From positions 1,240,001 through 1,304,000 of the forward strand of contig NZ_AP022616.1 of NCBI RefSeq assembly GCF_010731115.1: DNA of 64,000 nt, read 5' to 3'. This document shows positions 46,940-54,410 of the stretch, piece after piece. The translations under genes and the position numbers were made by a program. The notes beneath the pieces were generated by a model that saw nothing but the letters and a program-made list of their open reading frames with translations, had not been told where the DNA came from and did no database searches. Each line of letters begins with the position of its first letter. Position 1 is the stretch's first letter. This DNA is from Mycolicibacterium phocaicum (GTDB lineage: Bacteria; Actinomycetota; Actinomycetes; Mycobacteriales; Mycobacteriaceae).

Positions 46940-46955
46940 GCGAACAGATGTTCGA
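46940..46955. promoter_or_regulatory. LexA box of recA
   Basis: GCGAACAGATGTTCGA differs from TCGAAC-N4-GTTCGA only in the first base. It lies 25 bases upstream of the PafBC promoter and would control a second, LexA-regulated recA promoter. Confidence 0.85.
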
Positions 46956-47066
46956 CTTCAAGCAGACACGCCGAGCAGACCTCCACGCGTCGAACGCAGA
47001 CCCAGGTCCCCGAGGCCGAACATCACATGATCGATGCGCTGTCCCAGCCAGGGCCGCCCCAGGAGG

Positions 47067-47861
47067 TCACAGCGAACGCTGACGCCGCAGACCCAACGTC
47101 CTCATCAGGGACAACGCGCGCAGGCCGGCGGCCGGCGCCACATCGGTGCTCCGCGCGATCACGCCGCGCCAGCGCGGCACCACGCGGAAAATCTGGTGGG
47201 AGTCCATGAGTTCCAGGGCGGCCCGCGCGATGTCGTCGGCAGCCAGCGGTTTGGGTCCCGAGAACAGCAGGGCCGCGCCGGGATCGTGGGCGCGGGTGGT
47301 GACCATCTCGGTGTTCACCACATCGGGGCACAGTGCGCGCACCCGGATCGGCAGCCCGGCGCTGCGCAGTTCACCCTGCAGTGAGGTGGTGTACGACAAC
47401 ACGGCGGCCTTGCTCGCGGCGTACACGGCCAGACCGGGCACCGGCGTGAGCGCCGAGATCGAGGCGATGTTGAGGATGACGCCGCCGCGCGCACCCATGG
47501 CGTTGACGGCCGCCATGCAGCCCGCCATCATCCCCCGGACGTTGACGTCGAGGGTCTGGACGACATGCTCGGCAGGCTGCTCCCACGAGTTCCCGGCATG
47601 CAGCACCCCGGCGTTGTTGACCCACACCGCAATTCGGCCCTCCTGCGCCGCCAGCGAGGCGACGGCTTCGTGGCCCGCGACGTCACGCACGTCCTGGGCA
47701 ACGCCCCACGCGCCGCGCCCGACGGTCTCGGCGGCGCGCTGCGCAGCGTCCCCGTCGACGTCGGTGATCAGTACGCGGTGCCCTTGCGCGGCAAGGGCTT
47801 TCGCGATGGCCAGGCCGATCCCCCGACCGGCTCCGGTGACTACGGCAATGGTGGCGCTCAT
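47067..47861 (-). CDS. short-chain dehydrogenase/reductase
   Basis: A 264-residue SDR: TGAGRGIGLA cofactor motif, VNNAGVL, catalytic Ser in NIASISALTPV and Y-x3-K as YAASKAAV. The C-terminus is basic (GLRALSLMRTLGLRRQRS), perhaps membrane-associated. It separates recA from the DUF3046 gene, which are closer together in M. tuberculosis as I recall, so it looks like a lineage-specific insertion. Substrate unknown. Confidence 0.87.
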   Translation of the reverse strand: MSATIAVVTGAGRGIGLAIAKALAAQGHRVLITDVDGDAAQRAAETVGRGAWGVAQDVRDVAGHEAVASLAAQEGRIAVWVNNAGVLHAGNSWEQPAEHVVQTLDVNVRGMMAGCMAAVNAMGARGGVILNIASISALTPVPGLAVYAASKAAVLSYTTSLQGELRSAGLPIRVRALCPDVVNTEMVTTRAHDPGAALLFSGPKPLAADDIARAALELMDSHQIFRVVPRWRGVIARSTDVAPAAGLRALSLMRTLGLRRQRSL

Positions 47862-47995
47862 CGGCCATCCTCCTCAGTGTCGAATTCGTTCAGAGCTTCG
47901 CCCGACGAAGGACGCTATGAGTTGGGGATGGCGGACACCATGTCGCCGCCCAACAAACAGTGCGGGGTGAGTAGTCGCGGGAGACCAGATCGTGC

Positions 47996-48190
47996 TCACC
48001 ATTGATCGCGCGGGACGTCGAAGTCCGCGCACAGGGCCCGCCAGACATCGCGGGGTTCGACGCCGGCTTCGATCGCTTGAGCCGGGGTGCGGCCACCGAG
48101 AACGGCAAGCACGTGGTCCGACACCAATGCAGCACCACGTGCCGCACCGAACTGCTCTTCGATCAGCAGGGTGAATTCGGTCAGTCGCAC
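47996..48190 (-). CDS. DUF3046 protein
   Basis: A 64-residue protein with the family signature MRLTEFTLLIEEQFG, DHVLAVLGGRTPAQAIE and VWRALCADFDVPRDQW. Counterpart of Rv2738c, conserved next to recA across actinobacteria. No function known. It begins 9 bases after the glycosyltransferase stop, so the two form an operon. Confidence 0.85.
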   Translation of the reverse strand: MRLTEFTLLIEEQFGAARGAALVSDHVLAVLGGRTPAQAIEAGVEPRDVWRALCADFDVPRDQW

Positions 48191-48199
48191 CGCACCAAC

Positions 48200-49375
48200 C
48201 TACTCAGCACTGCCGCCGAGCGCCGCGCGGCACACGGCCACCGGGTCGGCGACGCCCGTGCCGCTCCGGCCCACGCGCTGCGCCGCGTCCCGGTAGGACG
48301 GTGTCGCCAGCACACGGCCGACGGTCGCCGTCAGGGCTTCGGCCGTCAACGGCCGGATCAGCTCACCACTGCCCTGCCGCACAACGCGATTGGCGATCTC
48401 CCACTGGTCGCCGCCACCGGGCACCACCACGAGCGGCACCCCGGCCAGCAGCGTCTTGGACACGATCCCGTGGCCACTGCCGCAGACCATGACGTCGGCC
48501 TGCTTCAGCAGTTCGTCCTGCCGCCCGAGCCCGACCGCGGCCCACGGCGGCACCGGGGCGTCGGGGCCACGCAGCCGGGAGACGACGACGCGCGCGCCGT
48601 CGGGCAGCGTCCGGCCCGGGATCAGCGTCTCCAGCGCCATGTCGTCCAGGCCCTGCATGCCCGTCGTCGCGGTCGACGGCGCGACCACCACGACCGGCCC
48701 CGAACCGGACGGCACGTCCAGCACCGCCGTTGTCGGCTCGAAGTGCAACGGCCCCACGACGACGGCTTCGGCCGGCCAGTCCGGCCGCGGCACCTCCAGC
48801 CCGGGCAGGGTCGCGATCAGCCGCCGCGCCGGCCCGGGATCGCTTGCGGGCAAGCCGATTCCGACGCGTGCCGCGGACCGCTGCCGGTTCCCCTGACGCA
48901 CCGAACGCGCCGTGAGGAACCGCAGCGTCGCGTCCCGCAGCCGGCCGCGCACGCCGACACCCGGCGCCAGGCCGCTGCCCAGAGGCGGCAGGCCCTTCGA
49001 GGGCAGGTACAGCGGGTGCGGGGTCAGCTCGACCCACGGCAGGCCCATCAGCTCGGCCACCATGCCACCGCAGGCCGTGATGACGTCGGACACGATGAGG
49101 TCGGGCGCCAGCTCCCGCAGCACCGACAGGTTGAGCATCGCCATCCGGGCCGCACGCTCATGAATCTTGGCGCCCGAATCGAGGTCGTCGTCGCCGTCCT
49201 CGGGGTCCAGCCCCAGCAATTCCCGCGCGTCGATACCCGCGTCCCGCGCCGTGTCGAGCCATTGCCGGCCGGTGAACAGCACCGGATGGTCGCCGGCCGC
49301 CCGGAACCGCAGGCACAGCGCGATGGCCGGAAAGGCATGGCCGGGGTCCGGCCCGGCAACCACGGCGACACGCAT
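48200..49375 (-). CDS. GT1-type glycosyltransferase
   Basis: A 391-residue glycosyltransferase of the UDP-glucuronosyl/MGT type with the GT-B fold. The N-terminal domain begins MRVAVVAGPDPGHAFPAIAL. The C-terminal nucleotide-sugar domain contains VMVCGSGHGIVSKTLLAGVPLVVVPGGGDQWEIANRVV, whose GHG and D/Q pattern is typical. Counterpart of Rv2739c. Acceptor unknown; a lipid or secondary metabolite is likely by family. Divergent from the epoxide-hydrolase-like gene. Confidence 0.85.
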   Translation of the reverse strand: MRVAVVAGPDPGHAFPAIALCLRFRAAGDHPVLFTGRQWLDTARDAGIDARELLGLDPEDGDDDLDSGAKIHERAARMAMLNLSVLRELAPDLIVSDVITACGGMVAELMGLPWVELTPHPLYLPSKGLPPLGSGLAPGVGVRGRLRDATLRFLTARSVRQGNRQRSAARVGIGLPASDPGPARRLIATLPGLEVPRPDWPAEAVVVGPLHFEPTTAVLDVPSGSGPVVVVAPSTATTGMQGLDDMALETLIPGRTLPDGARVVVSRLRGPDAPVPPWAAVGLGRQDELLKQADVMVCGSGHGIVSKTLLAGVPLVVVPGGGDQWEIANRVVRQGSGELIRPLTAEALTATVGRVLATPSYRDAAQRVGRSGTGVADPVAVCRAALGGSAE

Positions 49376-49423
49376 CGGGTCACCCTGTCACACCGGCCCC
49401 TGTGCGCCGGCGGGCAGGCGCAT

Positions 49424-49429
49424 TACGGT
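49424..49429 (+). promoter_or_regulatory. -10 box of the limonene-epoxide-hydrolase-like gene, leaderless geometry
   Basis: TACGGT followed by exactly six bases and the ATG at 49436; no ribosome-binding site. Confidence 0.55.
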
Positions 49430-49435
49430 GGCCGT

Positions 49436-49873
49436 ATGACACAGAGCACACCGGCTTTGACCCAGACCAACGCCGAGATCGTCGAATCCTTCCTGTACGC
49501 GCTGCAGGCCGAGGACATGGACACCGCCGACCGCCTGCTCGACGACAACCTCGTCTACGAGAACGTCGGGCTACCGACCATCCACGGCCGCAGCCGCGCG
49601 ATGAAGCTGTTTCGCCCAATGAAGAAGAGCCCCGTCAGCTTCGAGGTCAAGTTCCACCGCATCGTCGGCGAAGGCACCACGGTGCTCAACGAGCGCACCG
49701 ACGCGCTCGTCATCGGGCCCGTCCGCCTGCAGTTCTGGGTCTGCGGGGTCTTCGAGGTGCACAACGGCAAGATCACGCTGTGGCGCGACTACTTCGACAT
49801 GTTCGACATGGCCAAGGCCACGGTCCGCGGCCTCATCGGCGCCGTCATCCCGGGCCTGCGTCCGACCATGTAG
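49436..49873 (+). CDS. limonene-1,2-epoxide hydrolase family protein (EphG-like)
   Basis: A 145-residue protein of the small SnoaL-like/LEH fold. The catalytic Asp-Arg-Asp set of the family corresponds to residues in RTDALVIG and TLWRDYFDM, with an N-terminal helix pair (IVESFLYALQAEDMDTADRLLDDN). Counterpart of Rv2740 (EphG), whose homologues hydrolyse lipid or sterol epoxides. The ATG at 49436 lies six bases after a -10 box. Confidence 0.82.
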   Translation: MTQSTPALTQTNAEIVESFLYALQAEDMDTADRLLDDNLVYENVGLPTIHGRSRAMKLFRPMKKSPVSFEVKFHRIVGEGTTVLNERTDALVIGPVRLQFWVCGVFEVHNGKITLWRDYFDMFDMAKATVRGLIGAVIPGLRPTM

Positions 49874-49880
49874 CCGGCGG

Positions 49881-49886
49881 TAAAAT
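49881..49886 (+). promoter_or_regulatory. -10 box before the DUF5313 gene
   Basis: TAAAAT eight bases before ATG 49895, immediately after the preceding stop. Probably an independent, near-leaderless promoter. Confidence 0.45.
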
Positions 49887-49894
49887 CGGCCACC

Positions 49895-50335
49895 ATGGCC
49901 AATGAGAATCGCCCGAAGCCCAACGCCTGGCAGTACATCAAGTACAGCTACGGCGGCCGGCTGCCCGACTCGATGCGGGCGTGGGTGACCGAGGATCTCA
50001 TCGGCAAGGGCGCGACACTGCGGATCGTCATCCGGATGTTCGTCCCGGCGTTCCTGATTTTGATCCCGATCTGGTTCCTGCCCGAGCTGCTCGGCATCAC
50101 GGGCGGCTCGGACATGGTCATCCGCCTCAGCGCGACGGTGCCGATCCTGATTCCGGTGATCTACTTCTCGCACGCCCTGAACAAGATCTGGCGCCGCCAC
50201 ATGCTCGTCAAGCACGGCATCGACCCGAAACTCCTCGAAGATTCGTTGCGGCAGAAGAACGCCCACATCCACGCGGCCTACGAAGAGCGGTACGGTCGCC
50301 GGTCCGACGACGGCACGGGCAGCACCACGATCTAG
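49895..50335 (+). CDS. DUF5313 membrane protein
   Basis: A 146-residue protein starting MANENRPKPNAWQYIKYSYGGRLP, the hallmark of DUF5313, with two transmembrane helices (about residues 48-67 and 78-95) and a basic C-terminal helix. Function unknown. Ends seven bases from the convergent pspM. Confidence 0.8.
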   Translation: MANENRPKPNAWQYIKYSYGGRLPDSMRAWVTEDLIGKGATLRIVIRMFVPAFLILIPIWFLPELLGITGGSDMVIRLSATVPILIPVIYFSHALNKIWRRHMLVKHGIDPKLLEDSLRQKNAHIHAAYEERYGRRSDDGTGSTTI

Positions 50336-50341
50336 CGGCCG

Positions 50342-51166
50342 TCAGGCCTGCCGCAACCGTCCGAGTTCGTCGAAGGCCTGCGCCCAGGCACTGAGCCGGT
50401 CGGTGGCGGCGACCAGTTCGCTGCGGTAGCGCTGCTCGGACATCGACCGCGCCGAGCCCGCACCGCTGTTCGCCGCTGACACCAATTGCGCTGCCGCCGT
50501 GGCGATGTCGCTGTACTGCTGCACGCCGGCGTCGAGCTGCGCGGTGTAGGCCTGGATGGTCGGGGCCAGATGCGCCCGCGACTGCGGCACCGAGCCGGCC
50601 GCGCGTTCCATCGCGACGACTTCCCCGGCAGTACCGGCCAGTGCCGCCGCCGACACATTGGCCGCCGCGGTCACCTCGGCGATCTCCGCGGCGGGCAGCA
50701 ACTGGCCGCGCTGGATGACGCTCAGCAGGGAATACAGGCCGCGTTCGGCCGCGGCGAGGGTCTCCATGGGTCGCCGTGCCGCCGAGCCTCTGGGCGGCAG
50801 CGACCGTGACGTCCGGGCGGGCGGCAGCGGCTCGCCGCGCAGCCATCGGTACCGCAGGAAGCACAGCGTGGCCAGGAAGGCGGCGCCGCCGGCGATGGGC
50901 GCGGTGATGATCAGCACCCAGAACGGGGTGCTCCAGGCCGCCAGCAGCGCCGTCAGCCCGGTCCAAAAGGCGGCGGCGCCGGCGAACAGCCAGCCCAGCC
51001 GAAGTGCCCAGCGCCGCTTGCGCAGCAGCCGGGCCCGCGGGTCGGCGGCCGCGCCGAGGCGCTGGGCCACCAGGTCGGACAATTCGGCAGCGGTGTCGAT
51101 GCTGCGTTGCAGGACCGCCTGCCAGCCCCGGGCTCCCCCGGGACGGCCGGCTGACTGGGCGTTCAC
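50342..51166 (-). CDS. pspM: PspA-partner membrane protein PspM (Rv2743c-like)
   Basis: A 274-residue protein with a soluble N-terminus (about 45 residues with SIDTAAELSDLVAQRLG), two adjacent transmembrane helices (about residues 60-110) and a long helical C-terminal part. In M. tuberculosis the clgR-pspA-pspM-pspN operon maintains the envelope under stress, with PspM anchoring PspA. The GTG at 51166 starts 25 bases after pspA, leaving little room for other starts. No pspN follows. Confidence 0.78.
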   Translation of the reverse strand: MNAQSAGRPGGARGWQAVLQRSIDTAAELSDLVAQRLGAAADPRARLLRKRRWALRLGWLFAGAAAFWTGLTALLAAWSTPFWVLIITAPIAGGAAFLATLCFLRYRWLRGEPLPPARTSRSLPPRGSAARRPMETLAAAERGLYSLLSVIQRGQLLPAAEIAEVTAAANVSAAALAGTAGEVVAMERAAGSVPQSRAHLAPTIQAYTAQLDAGVQQYSDIATAAAQLVSAANSGAGSARSMSEQRYRSELVAATDRLSAWAQAFDELGRLRQA

Positions 51167-51191
51167 CGCTGCCCCCCTCACATCTCGAAAG

Positions 51192-51998
51192 TTACTGCGA
51201 CAGCGGGTTTTCCGGAGCCGGGTTGGCTGCCGGAGCCGCGGGAGTTGCCGGTGCGGCGCCACCTGCGGGCAACGAGTTGCCCGCCATCTGGGCCCGGATC
51301 TGCTCCAGGCGGGAATGCCCGGCCATCTGCACGCTGGCCTGCTGGACCTCCATCATGCGGCCCTGCACCGAGTTCTGCGCCAGCTCGGCAGAGCCCATGG
51401 CGTTGGCGTAACGACGCTCGATCTTGTCGCGCACCTCGTCGAGGCTGGGCGTGTTGCCCGGCGCGGCGATCTCGGTCATGGAGCGCAGCGAGGCGCTGAC
51501 CTGCTCCTGCATCTTCGCCTGCTCGAGCTGCGACAGCAGCTTGGTGCGCTCGGCGATCTTCTGCTGCAGCACCATGGCGTTCTGCTCGACGGCCTTCTTG
51601 GCCTGCGTCGCGGCCTGCAGCGACTGGTCGTGCAGCCCCTTGAGGTCCTCGACGCTCTGCTCGGCGGTCACCAGCTGGGCGGCGAAGGCCTCGGCGGCGT
51701 TGTTGTACTCGGTGGCCTTGGCGACGTCACCCGCCGCGGTGGCCTGGTCGGCCAGGGTCAGCGCCTGACGCACGTTGGCCTGCAGCTTCTCGATGTCGGC
51801 GAGCTGACGGCTCAGGCGCATCTCCAGCTGGCGCTGGTTGCCGATGACGGAGGCGGCCTGCTGTGTCAGGGCCTGGTGCTGACGCTGGGCTTCCTCGATC
51901 GCCTGCTGAATCTGCACCTTCGGGTCGGCGTATTCGTCAACCTTGGAGCTGAACAGCGCCATGAGGTACTTCCAGGCTTTGACAAAGGGATTGGCCAT
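51192..51998 (-). CDS. pspA: phage-shock protein PspA (35 kDa antigen)
   Basis: A 268-residue PspA/Vipp1/ESCRT-III-family protein. The N-terminal amphipathic helix ([16 protein letters not shown]) binds membrane, residues 20-220 form long coiled coils ([34 protein letters not shown]), and a Pro/Ala tail follows. It oligomerises under envelope stress to protect the membrane. Counterpart of Rv2744c. Downstream of clgR by 180 bases; same operon is likely. Confidence 0.93.
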   Translation of the reverse strand: MANPFVKAWKYLMALFSSKVDEYADPKVQIQQAIEEAQRQHQALTQQAASVIGNQRQLEMRLSRQLADIEKLQANVRQALTLADQATAAGDVAKATEYNNAAEAFAAQLVTAEQSVEDLKGLHDQSLQAATQAKKAVEQNAMVLQQKIAERTKLLSQLEQAKMQEQVSASLRSMTEIAAPGNTPSLDEVRDKIERRYANAMGSAELAQNSVQGRMMEVQQASVQMAGHSRLEQIRAQMAGNSLPAGGAAPATPAAPAANPAPENPLSQ

Positions 51999-52178
51999 GA
52001 GATCGGTCCGCCTTCGTGTCGTTCGTTGATTCGGGATCGGTTGTCAGGTTGCCGGCCACACCGGTGGCAGCGCGTCTACAGCCAACCTAGTGGGTATGGA
52101 CAGCCGAACGCAGCCCGCATGCAGGATTACGGCGCGGCGAGTGCCATCCGCGTCTTGTGCGGGTCAGGCCCCGGCGAC

Positions 52179-52502
52179 TCAGGCAACCGCCATGGCGAGA
52201 TGCTGCGGGATGACGACCTTGGTGGCGACGTCGATGTTGGCCACCGTGCGGTCGGCCTCGGCGCGCTCGGTGTGCAGCATCTGCTCGGCGGCGTCGGCCA
52301 GCACCTGCGACAGCGGCACGTCCAGGGCGCCGCAGATGGCGCCGAGCAGCTCGCTCGACGGTTCCTTGCGGCCCCGCTCGACCTCGGACAGGTAGCCCAG
52401 GCTCACCCGAGCACCGTCGGACACCTCGCGCAGTGTGCGTCCCTGCCCGGTCCGGGCCTGACGCAGCACGTCGCCGATGACCTCACGCAGTAATGTCGTC
52501 AT
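52179..52502 (-). CDS. clgR: XRE-family regulator ClgR
   Basis: A 107-residue activator of clp protease and psp genes. The XRE helix-turn-helix covers residues 6-62 ([37 protein letters not shown]), followed by a short C-terminal segment; the end (HLAMAVA) is non-polar, as in Clp-degraded ClgR proteins. ATG 52502 follows a GGGAAA stretch. A SigE-like promoter lies about 80 bases upstream. Confidence 0.92.
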   Translation of the reverse strand: MTTLLREVIGDVLRQARTGQGRTLREVSDGARVSLGYLSEVERGRKEPSSELLGAICGALDVPLSQVLADAAEQMLHTERAEADRTVANIDVATKVVIPQHLAMAVA

Positions 52503-52581
52503 CGCGTTTCCCTTCGCCCTGAAGTAACAGCTGCCGCGCAGCCCGGCCGGACCACCCGTTCTACACGGTCTTGTAGGCACC

Positions 52582-52609
52582 AACGCGGCGACGCACCGCT
52601 TTGGTTCCC
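52582..52609 (-). promoter_or_regulatory. candidate SigE/SigH-type promoter of clgR
   Basis: GGGAAC (52609-52604) and CGTT (52585-52582) on the minus strand with an 18-base spacer fit the GGAAC-N-CGTT type. In M. tuberculosis clgR is SigE-dependent. The spacing is one base longer than in the sigB promoter of this window. Confidence 0.55.
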
Positions 52610-52620
52610 GAGGGGACGAA

Positions 52621-53205
52621 TCAGGAACGGCGAAACGCCGAGACGGCGTAGTCGATGCCGGTCAGCACAGTCAGCACGACCGCGGCCCACATGAATACCC
52701 AGGCGGTGGTCAGCCACGGGGCGGGCCAGGCATGCAGGGGCAGGACGAACAGGCCGATGGCCACGGCCTGCACGAGCGTCTTGAGCTTGCCGCCGCGGCT
52801 GGCTGGGATGACGCCGCGCCGGATGACCGCGAAGCGCAACAGCGTCACCGCGAGCTCGCGGGTGAGGATGACCACGGTGATCCACCACGGCAGGTCGCCC
52901 AGCATCGACAGCCCGATGAGCGCCGCCCCGATCAGGGCCTTGTCGGCGATGGGATCGGCCAGCTTGCCGAATTCGGTGACCATGTCGAAGCTGCGGGCGA
53001 TCTCGCCGTCGAACCGGTCGGTGATGACGGCAGCCGCGAACACGACGAAAGCAGTGATGCGCCAACGCGTTTCGTGACCGTCGCCGGCGAAGAGCGCCGC
53101 CAGGAACACGGGCACCAGCACGATGCGCAGGCCGGTCAGCAGATTGGCGATGTTCGCCACGCCGGCGCGCGAGGCGCGCGGGTCGGTATCTGGCTGGCCT
53201 GTCAT
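52621..53205 (-). CDS. pgsA: CDP-alcohol phosphatidyltransferase (phosphatidylglycerophosphate synthase type)
   Basis: A 194-residue membrane enzyme. The family signature D-x2-DG-x2-AR-x8-G-x3-D-x3-D is complete in [18 protein letters not shown] followed by KLADPIAD. Four or five transmembrane helices surround it. It makes phosphatidylglycerophosphate from CDP-diacylglycerol, feeding cardiolipin synthesis; counterpart of PgsA3/Rv2746c. Start ATG 53205 is preferred, with 53226 as alternative. Divergent from the acetyltransferase gene. Confidence 0.88.
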   Translation of the reverse strand: MTGQPDTDPRASRAGVANIANLLTGLRIVLVPVFLAALFAGDGHETRWRITAFVVFAAAVITDRFDGEIARSFDMVTEFGKLADPIADKALIGAALIGLSMLGDLPWWITVVILTRELAVTLLRFAVIRRGVIPASRGGKLKTLVQAVAIGLFVLPLHAWPAPWLTTAWVFMWAAVVLTVLTGIDYAVSAFRRS

Positions 53206-53248
53206 CGACACAGGATATCCGGTCACCTACCGGGCGATACGCAGCCGA

Positions 53249-53254
53249 TACCCT
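53249..53254 (+). promoter_or_regulatory. -10 box of the acetyltransferase gene, leaderless geometry
   Basis: TACCCT followed by exactly six bases and GTG 53261. Confidence 0.55.
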
Positions 53255-53260
53255 CCACAT

Positions 53261-53782
53261 GTGAGCGACGCACCGAAACCCGGCACCACAGGGCTGGTGG
53301 TTCGCCGCGCCCGGACCTCCGACGTGCCGGGAATCAAGGCCCTCGTCGACATCTACGCGGGCAAGATCCTGCTCGAGAAGAACCTGGTCACCCTCTACGA
53401 GGCAGTCCAGGAATTCTGGGTGGCCGACCTGGACGGCGAGATCGTCGGCTGCGGCGCGCTGCACGTGCTGTGGGCCGACCTCGGCGAAGTGCGTACCGTC
53501 GCGGCCCATCCCAAGGTGCGCGGCATGGGCGTCGGGCACGCGGTGGTCGCCAAACTGCTGGACGTGGCACGCGAACTGCAGCTGCAGCGCGTCTTCGTGT
53601 TGACGTTCGAGACCGATTTCTTCAGCCGGCACGGCTTCCAGGAGATCGAGGGCACGCCCGTCACCGCAGAGGTCTACGAGGAGATGTGCCGGTCGTACGA
53701 CACCGGTGTGGCGGAGTTCCTGGACCTGTCCTACGTCAAGCCGAACACCCTGGGCAACACCCGGATGCTGGTCACGCTGTAG
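53261..53782 (+). CDS. argA: amino-acid N-acetyltransferase (glutamate N-acetyltransferase type, Rv2747-like)
   Basis: A 173-residue GNAT acetyltransferase making N-acetylglutamate, the first step of arginine synthesis, in the short actinobacterial form without the kinase-like domain. Visible are VRRARTSDVPGIKALVD, the acetyl-CoA loop VAAHPKVRGMGVGHAVV, and FFSRHGFQEIEGTPVTAEVY. The GTG at 53261 lies at leaderless spacing from its -10 box. Stop abuts the convergent DUF4282 gene. Confidence 0.88.
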   Translation: MSDAPKPGTTGLVVRRARTSDVPGIKALVDIYAGKILLEKNLVTLYEAVQEFWVADLDGEIVGCGALHVLWADLGEVRTVAAHPKVRGMGVGHAVVAKLLDVARELQLQRVFVLTFETDFFSRHGFQEIEGTPVTAEVYEEMCRSYDTGVAEFLDLSYVKPNTLGNTRMLVTL

Positions 53783-54301
53783 CTAATCGGCGCTGTCGGC
53801 CGCGGCATTGCGGCGCGCGACGATCCGGTCCCGCATGTCCATGATCGCGGCCCGCCGACGGGACCGCCCGCCGCGGCCGAACGACGGCAGCGTCGGGATC
53901 ACCTCGATCTTGTCCGACACCCCGATCATGAGCTCGGCGATCTCCAGCACCAGCTCGTTCAGCTCGTCGACCTGCTGACCCATCGCCATGAACGCGCTCA
54001 GCGACTCCAGGACCACGCGCGCCACCAGCACGATCGCGACGCAGGTGACCGGACCGGCGAGCACCAGCCAGAACACGCCGAGCCATGCGGACAACTCGAA
54101 CGCCACCACGGCGCCTGCGAGATACAGAACCACCGCACCCGCGATGACCAGCCCGTACAGCAGCGGAACCACGTGCTGCGCCGCCGACTTCCGGAACCCG
54201 AGGTCGGTGAACGCCGTCAGCGCTGGCCAGCTGCGACCACCGGATTCGACCTCGGCGTCGAGCTCCGATTCCGTTGCTGCGCTGCGCGAAATGTCAACCA
54301 C
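53783..54301 (-). CDS. DUF4282 membrane protein
   Basis: A 172-residue protein with an acidic N-terminus, two transmembrane helices (about residues 46-72 and 76-98), and a cytoplasmic region with a conserved heptad-like MGQQVDELNELVLEIAELM segment and basic RGGRSRRRAA. DUF4282 family. AAGGAGG precedes the start. Function unknown. Confidence 0.75.
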   Translation of the reverse strand: MVDISRSAATESELDAEVESGGRSWPALTAFTDLGFRKSAAQHVVPLLYGLVIAGAVVLYLAGAVVAFELSAWLGVFWLVLAGPVTCVAIVLVARVVLESLSAFMAMGQQVDELNELVLEIAELMIGVSDKIEVIPTLPSFGRGGRSRRRAAIMDMRDRIVARRNAAADSAD

Positions 54302-54410
54302 GGCAAAGCCTCCTTAGGAGTCCAGCCTCCCACAGTCGGAGCCGTCGGCGACCGATCGACGGTGTTATCCGCACCGCCGATCAGCCGGGGTGTGATGTCG
54401 GCAACACCGG

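Noticed and set aside
48002..49435. Long plus-strand frame reading into the epoxide-hydrolase-like gene
   Set aside because: It is antisense to the glycosyltransferase; only the part from ATG 49436, which has a -10 box at leaderless spacing, is coding.
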